Shown: piece by piece, positions 59,491 to 64,000 of the stretch
Numbering within the stretch: the first letter of the stretch is position 1
Layout of the letters: every line of letters starts with the position of its first letter
NCBI GenBank assembly: GCA_002337385.1
Contig: DDFY01000030.1
Span: 40,459 to 104,458, forward strand
Reading direction: 5' to 3'
Length of the DNA stretch: 64,000 nt
Source of the DNA: Erythrobacter sp. UBA1916
Lineage (GTDB): Bacteria; Pseudomonadota; Alphaproteobacteria; Sphingomonadales; Sphingomonadaceae
Notes under the pieces: generated by a model
What the model was told of the DNA's origin: nothing
Seen by the model: only the letters and a program-made list of their open reading frames with translations
Databases searched by the model: none
Made by a program: the position numbers and the translations under genes

Positions 59491-60375
59491 ATGGCGGCAA
59501 GAAAAGATAATGCGCGTTTCACTGCTGTTATTCCTGTAGCTAATGAATCTTGTGCGATCCCGACCACCGTCCCGTTACCCCTCTCTTCTGACATTTCGTT
59601 TCAGAAAATTCGAGGTGATGACTTAGCCCTAATCACCGAAAAGGATAATGATGCTTTTGGAAAGTTGAAAGGTGGAACATATACACTTACGCTCTCCGGG
59701 ATTGATCCTCAAAAATTTAGTGTAAACTTCGCAACACAAGTTTCTGCGTCAGCATTTACTCTTAACATTCTTGGTTCCGGAACTCCGCTTTCTCTCGGAA
59801 AAGCTTACATCATTCGCAGCCTCCGTAAGTCGAGTTTGCATAGTTCTGTTAGCAACTCTGGCCACCAGCATGGAATTCTCAACAAATTTGAAATTCCTAA
59901 GGGTACAGATCTCGCGGTCGCGAGTAAGCTCTACTCCGCACTTATGGTTGCGCTAAAGAAACACCCTCCCCTTGGCATCACGATCTCACGATACAGTTCG
60001 GCGACAGGCAGGGCCTCAGCAGATGATAGATTGATCGATCTTTGCATTGCCCTAGAATCAGTATTTCAATCACAGACTGAAATATCTTTCCAGTTTGCTT
60101 TATACAACTCCATTCTTGCAGAGACTGATCCGAAAAAGAGATTGAGTATTTTCTCCAACCTAAAGAAACTTTACTCGGAACGAAGCAATGTAGTTCACGG
60201 AAACAAGAGCCTCGATTCAAAATGGCTGGACGAAAAGTGGGATGACTTAGTCGGAATTACGAAGGCTTCAATTTTGAGGAAGATCGAATTTCTGAATGAA
60301 TCCGATCATAAACGTTGGCGTGGCTATCTTCAAGGACTGGCGCTAGGAGTACCGGATGGCAAAGAACCCGATTAA
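59491..60375 (+). CDS. HEPN-domain protein, candidate RNase of a defence cassette
   Basis: 294 residues, AT-rich and unlike the neighbours in codon use. The N-terminal two-thirds is a beta-rich region of unknown family (residues 25-150). The C-terminal third (about 178-270) is helical with a HEPN pattern: DRLIDLCIALESVFQ, then LKKLYSERSNVVHGNKS containing RX4H (R231-H236), the HEPN RNase active-site motif, as in ApeA-like proteins. HEPN domains are RNases in many toxin and anti-phage systems, so cleavage of RNA is the expected activity, unproven here. No ribosome site is clear at the start. Its end overlaps the next gene by 20 bases. Confidence 0.72.
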   Translation: MAARKDNARFTAVIPVANESCAIPTTVPLPLSSDISFQKIRGDDLALITEKDNDAFGKLKGGTYTLTLSGIDPQKFSVNFATQVSASAFTLNILGSGTPLSLGKAYIIRSLRKSSLHSSVSNSGHQHGILNKFEIPKGTDLAVASKLYSALMVALKKHPPLGITISRYSSATGRASADDRLIDLCIALESVFQSQTEISFQFALYNSILAETDPKKRLSIFSNLKKLYSERSNVVHGNKSLDSKWLDEKWDDLVGITKASILRKIEFLNESDHKRWRGYLQGLALGVPDGKEPD

Positions 60376-61474
60376 TTCGAATTCGATTCTTACCATTCCG
60401 ATCATTATGTCGTCGGTGATGGGCATCAAGGTTGCTAGGGGTTACGCGCCCATTTGTGAACTGGCCGAGATATCGAAGCCAGATATCTACGATGCAAAAA
60501 CCAACCCCACGGGTACGCAGCGCGATCTGAGCCCAAAGCACGCGCGAGATGCGTACGAATATATTAGAATTGAAGAGTTAGGATTTTTCCCAGAGGTCTT
60601 TCTTGCCCTTAGAGACAAGTCGTCTGCTAAAATCACCATAACAAATGAGACGAGAGGATATGGAAACCTCGAAATCTCCAAGAGCGCTATTCTAAAAAGC
60701 TCTGAAATAAAAATTTCGCGAGTAGATGGCAATCATCGGCTGCATTTCGCAGATGGACATTCTGATGGTTTTCCGCGCTTAGAGAAAGTCGTTTCATTTT
60801 GCCTTGCACTCGACATATCGACAGAACAAGAAATAAAGATATTTCGAGATATTAATAATAATCAGCGTCGAATGAATACGAGCCATCTGGACAATATTGA
60901 TCTCAGGCTATCGGGAGCCAAGGCAATTGCCAGAAAGGATCCTGCGCTATACATCGCCAAAAAGCTGAGGGATGATAGCGACAGCCCGTTGCATGACAAA
61001 ATTTATGATGGCGGAAGGTCAGATGTGACCAAGTTCATCCCACTACGCACTTTAAAAACCGGCATAGAATATATGCTTTCTAGGCCTACTCGTCTCACAT
61101 CCTTGGACGATGTTGATGTACAAGCGACAGTGATCAAGAACTATTTTTCCGCTGTGAAGCAGTGGGAGCCTGATGCTTGGAAGCATCCCAAAGACTATCT
61201 TATGCTTCGCGGCGCAGGCCTTTGGGGAATTTGCTTCCTTGGAGCTAGCGTAATTGATCGCGCGCTTGGAAAGGGACAATATAAGGCAGGTGATATGCTC
61301 AACATTCTCCAGTCCGGGCAGGATTGGAATTGGGCTAAGGACGGTGACTTCCAAGGCTACAGTGGTCGGGGAGGAGCACTTAAGATCAGTGACATAGTTG
61401 TTGGCGAACTTGAGGATGGATCTGGCAGTTCTCTGAAGTCCTTGATTAAACGTATCTCTAGCGAAATTAACTGA
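60356..61474 (+). CDS. DGQHR/DndB-family protein of the cassette
   Basis: 372 residues. ISRVDGNHRLHFADG (D124-R128: the DGxHR core reads DGNHR) and IKIFRDINNNQRRMNTSHLDNI are the two motifs of the DGQHR/DndB family, in which DndB regulates phosphorothioate modification genes and relatives occur in defence islands. The base composition is very AT-rich (20 G/C in the 60 bases 60841-60900). AGGAG lies 7 bases before the ATG within the HEPN gene, and the genes overlap by 20 bases, so they are coupled. Role in the pair unknown: it may bind or sense modified nucleic acid and control the HEPN partner (inference). Confidence 0.75.
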   Translation: MAKNPINSNSILTIPIIMSSVMGIKVARGYAPICELAEISKPDIYDAKTNPTGTQRDLSPKHARDAYEYIRIEELGFFPEVFLALRDKSSAKITITNETRGYGNLEISKSAILKSSEIKISRVDGNHRLHFADGHSDGFPRLEKVVSFCLALDISTEQEIKIFRDINNNQRRMNTSHLDNIDLRLSGAKAIARKDPALYIAKKLRDDSDSPLHDKIYDGGRSDVTKFIPLRTLKTGIEYMLSRPTRLTSLDDVDVQATVIKNYFSAVKQWEPDAWKHPKDYLMLRGAGLWGICFLGASVIDRALGKGQYKAGDMLNILQSGQDWNWAKDGDFQGYSGRGGALKISDIVVGELEDGSGSSLKSLIKRISSEIN

Positions 61475-61507
61475 TCTAACCAGCGAAGTAGCACTTCCTA
61501 GGCCCGC

Positions 61508-64000
61508 CTACCCCAACATCGGCTTCAAATACTGCCCCGTATAGCTCGCAGGCGTAGCGGCAATCTCTTCCGGCGTGCCCTCGGCCACCAGTTCGCCGCC
61601 CCGCACGCCGCCGTCCGGCCCAAGGTCGAGAATGTGATCGGCGGTCTTGATGACATCAAGGTTGTGCTCGATCACCACCACCGAATTCCCCTGGTCGACC
61701 AGTCGGTGCAGCACCTCCAGCAGTTTGCGCACGTCCTCGAAGTGCAGCCCCGTGGTCGGCTCGTCGAGGATATAGAGCGTCTGCCCGGTGGAGCGGCGCG
61801 ACAGTTCCTTCGCCAGCTTCACCCGCTGCGCCTCGCCCCCCGATAGCGTGGTCGCCTGCTGGCCCACCTTGATGTAGCCCAGCCCCACTTCGGCCAGCAT
61901 CGCCATCTTGTCGCGGATCGGGGGCACGGCCTTGAAGAACTCCACCGCGTCCTCGATCGTCATGTCGAGCACGTCGGCGATCGAGTGGCCCTTGAACTTC
62001 ACCTCCAGCGTCTCGCGGTTGTAGCGCTTGCCGCCGCATTCCTCGCAGGTGACGTAGACGTCGGGCAGGAAGTGCATCTCGATCTTGATCAGGCCGTCGC
62101 CGGTGCAGGCCTCGCAGCGGCCGCCCTTCACGTTGAAGCTGAACCGCCCCGGCTTGTAGCCGCGCGCCTGCGCCTCGGGGAGGCCGGCAAACCAGTCGCG
62201 GATCTGGGTGAAGGCGCCGGTGTAGGTGGCCGGGTTGGAGCGCGGGGTGCGGCCGATGGGCGACTGGTCGATCTCGATCACCTTATCGCAGTGCTGGAGG
62301 CCGGTCACCTTGTCGTGCGGCCCGGCGATCACGCGCGCGCCGTTCAGCGTGCGGGCGGCGGCGGCATAGAGCGTGTCGATGGTGAAGCTCGACTTGCCCG
62401 AGCCCGAGACGCCGGTGACGCAGGTGAAGGTGCCGAGCGGGATCGACGCGGTGACGTCCTTGAGGTTGTTCGCCTTCGCGCCGTGGACGGTGAGCTTCTT
62501 GCCGTTGCCCTTGCGGCGCTTGGTGGGCACCTCGATCGCCCGCGTGCCGTTGAGGTAGGCGGCGGTGAGCGACTTCTTGTTCTTGAGCACCTGCTTCAAT
62601 GTGCCCTCGGCCACGATCTCGCCGCCGTGGACGCCCGCGCCGGGGCCGAGGTCGACCAGGTAGTCTGCCGCGCGGATGGCGTCCTCGTCGTGCTCGACCA
62701 CGATCACGGTATTGCCGAGATCGCGCAGGCGTTTGAGCGTTTCGAGCAGCCGGTCGTTGTCGCGCTGGTGGAGGCCGATGGAGGGTTCGTCGAGCACGTA
62801 GAGCACGCCCGAGAGCCCGCTGCCGATCTGCGAGGCGAGCCGGATGCGCTGGCTCTCGCCGCCCGAAAGCGTGCCGCTGGTGCGGTCAAGGTTGAGGTAG
62901 TCGAGGCCGACGTTGTTAAGGAACCCGAGCCGCTCGACGATCTCCTTGAGGATGGCCTTGGCGATCTGGTTCTGGGTGTCGGTCAGCTTGTCGGGAAGTG
63001 CGGTAAACCATTGGAGCGCATCGGAAACCGAGTACCGCGTGGGCTGCGAAATATCGGTGCTGTCGATCTTTACCGCGCGCGCCTTCTCGTTGAGGCGGGC
63101 GCCGCCACAGGTCTCGCACGGCTGCGCGGTCTGGAACTTGGACAGCTCCTCCTGCATCCAGGCGCTGTCGGTCTGCTGCATGCGGCGCTGGAGGTTGCCC
63201 ATCACCCCCTCGAACGGTTTCTGCACCGTGTAGCTCTTGCGGCCGTCCTTGAAGGTCAGCTCCACCGGCATGCCCTTGGTGCCATAGAGGATGATGTCGC
63301 GCTGATCCTCGGCGAGCTGGTTCCACGGCGTCTCGATCTCGAAGTCGTAGGCCTTGGCGAGGCTGGTCAGCACCTGCATGTAGTAGGGGCTCGGCGGGTT
63401 GCTCTTGGCCCAGGGCACGATCGCGCCCTTCTTGAGGCTCAGCTCCTCGTTGGGGACCACCAGTTGCGGATCGAACAGCTGCTTCTCGCCGATGCCGTCA
63501 CAGGTGGGGCAAGCCCCCTGCGGCGCGTTGAACGAGAACAGGCGCGGCTCGATCTCCTCAATGGTGAAGCCGCTCACCGGACAGGCGAACTTTTCGGAGA
63601 ACACGATGCGGTTGGCGGGCAGGCCCGCGCCCTTGAGGTTCTTGCCCTGCTCCTCGCCCTCGCGCCCCGGCACCACGCCATCGGCCAGATCGACATAGGC
63701 CAGCCCCTCGGCCAGCTTCAGCGCGGTTTCGAACGAGTCCGCCAGCCGCGTTTCCAGCCCTGCCTTCACCGCGATCCGGTCGACCACCACCTCGATGTCG
63801 TGCTTGTACTTCTTGTCGAGCACCGGGGCCTCTTCAATCGCGTACATCTCGCCGTCGATGCGCACGCGGGTGAAGCCCGCCTTCTGCCACTCGGCCAGCT
63901 CCTTGCGGTATTCTCCCTTGCGCCCGCGCACCACCGGCGCGAGCAGATAGGCCCGCGTCCCCTCGGGCAAGGCCATCACCCGGTCGACCATGTTGGAGAC
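61508..64000 (-). CDS. uvrA: Excinuclease ABC subunit UvrA (5' end cut by window)
   Basis: 830 residues are visible, beginning inside the first ATPase module at VSNMVDRVMALPEG; roughly the first 110-140 residues lie beyond base 64000. The two zinc-finger areas (CPTCDGIG, later CEACTGDG and CEECGGKRYN), the second Walker A GVSGSGKSSFTIDTLY, and two LSGG signatures (TLSGGESQRIRLASQ and TLSGGEAQRVKLAKE) are all present. It recognises DNA damage in nucleotide excision repair with UvrB and UvrC. The gene ends 33 bases after the cassette on the opposite strand. Confidence 0.97.
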   Translation of the reverse strand, partial: VSNMVDRVMALPEGTRAYLLAPVVRGRKGEYRKELAEWQKAGFTRVRIDGEMYAIEEAPVLDKKYKHDIEVVVDRIAVKAGLETRLADSFETALKLAEGLAYVDLADGVVPGREGEEQGKNLKGAGLPANRIVFSEKFACPVSGFTIEEIEPRLFSFNAPQGACPTCDGIGEKQLFDPQLVVPNEELSLKKGAIVPWAKSNPPSPYYMQVLTSLAKAYDFEIETPWNQLAEDQRDIILYGTKGMPVELTFKDGRKSYTVQKPFEGVMGNLQRRMQQTDSAWMQEELSKFQTAQPCETCGGARLNEKARAVKIDSTDISQPTRYSVSDALQWFTALPDKLTDTQNQIAKAILKEIVERLGFLNNVGLDYLNLDRTSGTLSGGESQRIRLASQIGSGLSGVLYVLDEPSIGLHQRDNDRLLETLKRLRDLGNTVIVVEHDEDAIRAADYLVDLGPGAGVHGGEIVAEGTLKQVLKNKKSLTAAYLNGTRAIEVPTKRRKGNGKKLTVHGAKANNLKDVTASIPLGTFTCVTGVSGSGKSSFTIDTLYAAAARTLNGARVIAGPHDKVTGLQHCDKVIEIDQSPIGRTPRSNPATYTGAFTQIRDWFAGLPEAQARGYKPGRFSFNVKGGRCEACTGDGLIKIEMHFLPDVYVTCEECGGKRYNRETLEVKFKGHSIADVLDMTIEDAVEFFKAVPPIRDKMAMLAEVGLGYIKVGQQATTLSGGEAQRVKLAKELSRRSTGQTLYILDEPTTGLHFEDVRKLLEVLHRLVDQGNSVVVIEHNLDVIKTADHILDLGPDGGVRGGELVAEGTPEEIAATPASYTGQYLKPMLG

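Noticed and set aside
59491..61474. Reading the cassette as a classic toxin-antitoxin pair.
   Set aside because: Both proteins are far larger than type II antitoxins or toxins and the second has a DGQHR core, not an antitoxin fold.
1..64000. CRISPR arrays, rRNA genes, riboswitches and insertion sequences.
   Set aside because: None were recognised on either strand; the only RNA gene found is the tRNA-Val.

Overview
The window looks like chromosome of a GC-rich alphaproteobacterium of the order Sphingomonadales, most likely Erythrobacteraceae. The inference rests on three things. It carries a CckA kinase and a CpdR receiver, which are hallmarks of the alphaproteobacterial cell-cycle circuit. 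The recA promoter has the alphaproteobacterial SOS box GAAC-N7-GAAC, and there is a GGAAC-N16-CGTC promoter of the EcfG general-stress type. Finally, the mix of acyl-CoA catabolism, a type III polyketide synthase, paired DUF4139 proteins and a GNAT-nitrilase fusion is familiar from that group. Species cannot be named from sequence alone.

Layout. 1-1.5 kb: truncated N-formylglutamate amidohydrolase, cpdR and a tRNA-Val(GAC). 1.5-10 kb: a fatty-acid oxidation locus. A MerR regulator and acyl-CoA ligase diverge from a thiolase, a FadN-type dehydrogenase/hydratase, an acyl-CoA dehydrogenase and a nitronate monooxygenase-like enzyme, with a perfect palindrome between the two arms. 10-12.9 kb: type III polyketide synthase, methyltransferase and flavoprotein, overlapping one another. 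12.9-24.2 kb: icd, GNAT-nitrilase, putP, a Kef-type antiporter, alaS, a methyltransferase and SOS-controlled recA. 24.2-36.2 kb: two DUF4139 proteins, cckA with a DUF2062 gene, smpB, an S9 peptidase, dapA and a soluble lytic transglycosylase.

36.3-46.5 kb: greB with two tiny genes, patatin, flotillin with a YqiJ/NfeD partner, an outer-membrane barrel, then rlmN, a methyltransferase and a MOSC protein in a chain of 4-base overlaps, then an amidohydrolase. 46.5-54.6 kb: a stress-promoter-driven glycine-zipper protein, an NAD synthetase fused in frame to an N-terminal helix-turn-helix with a likely self-operator, a PQQ-type sugar dehydrogenase, a pteridine-reductase-like SDR coupled to a cytochrome b and a molybdoenzyme, and a cyclopropane-fatty-acid synthase. 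54.6-59.4 kb: a structured intergenic element, a MATE transporter, argG, rlpA and a phage-terminase-like pair.

59.4-61.5 kb is the clearest foreign segment. It is an AT-rich two-gene cassette encoding a HEPN-domain protein (RX4H motif, candidate RNase) and a DGQHR/DndB-family protein, translationally coupled, set between the terminase-like pair and uvrA. This is the best candidate for an undescribed (probably defence) system. uvrA runs off the right edge.
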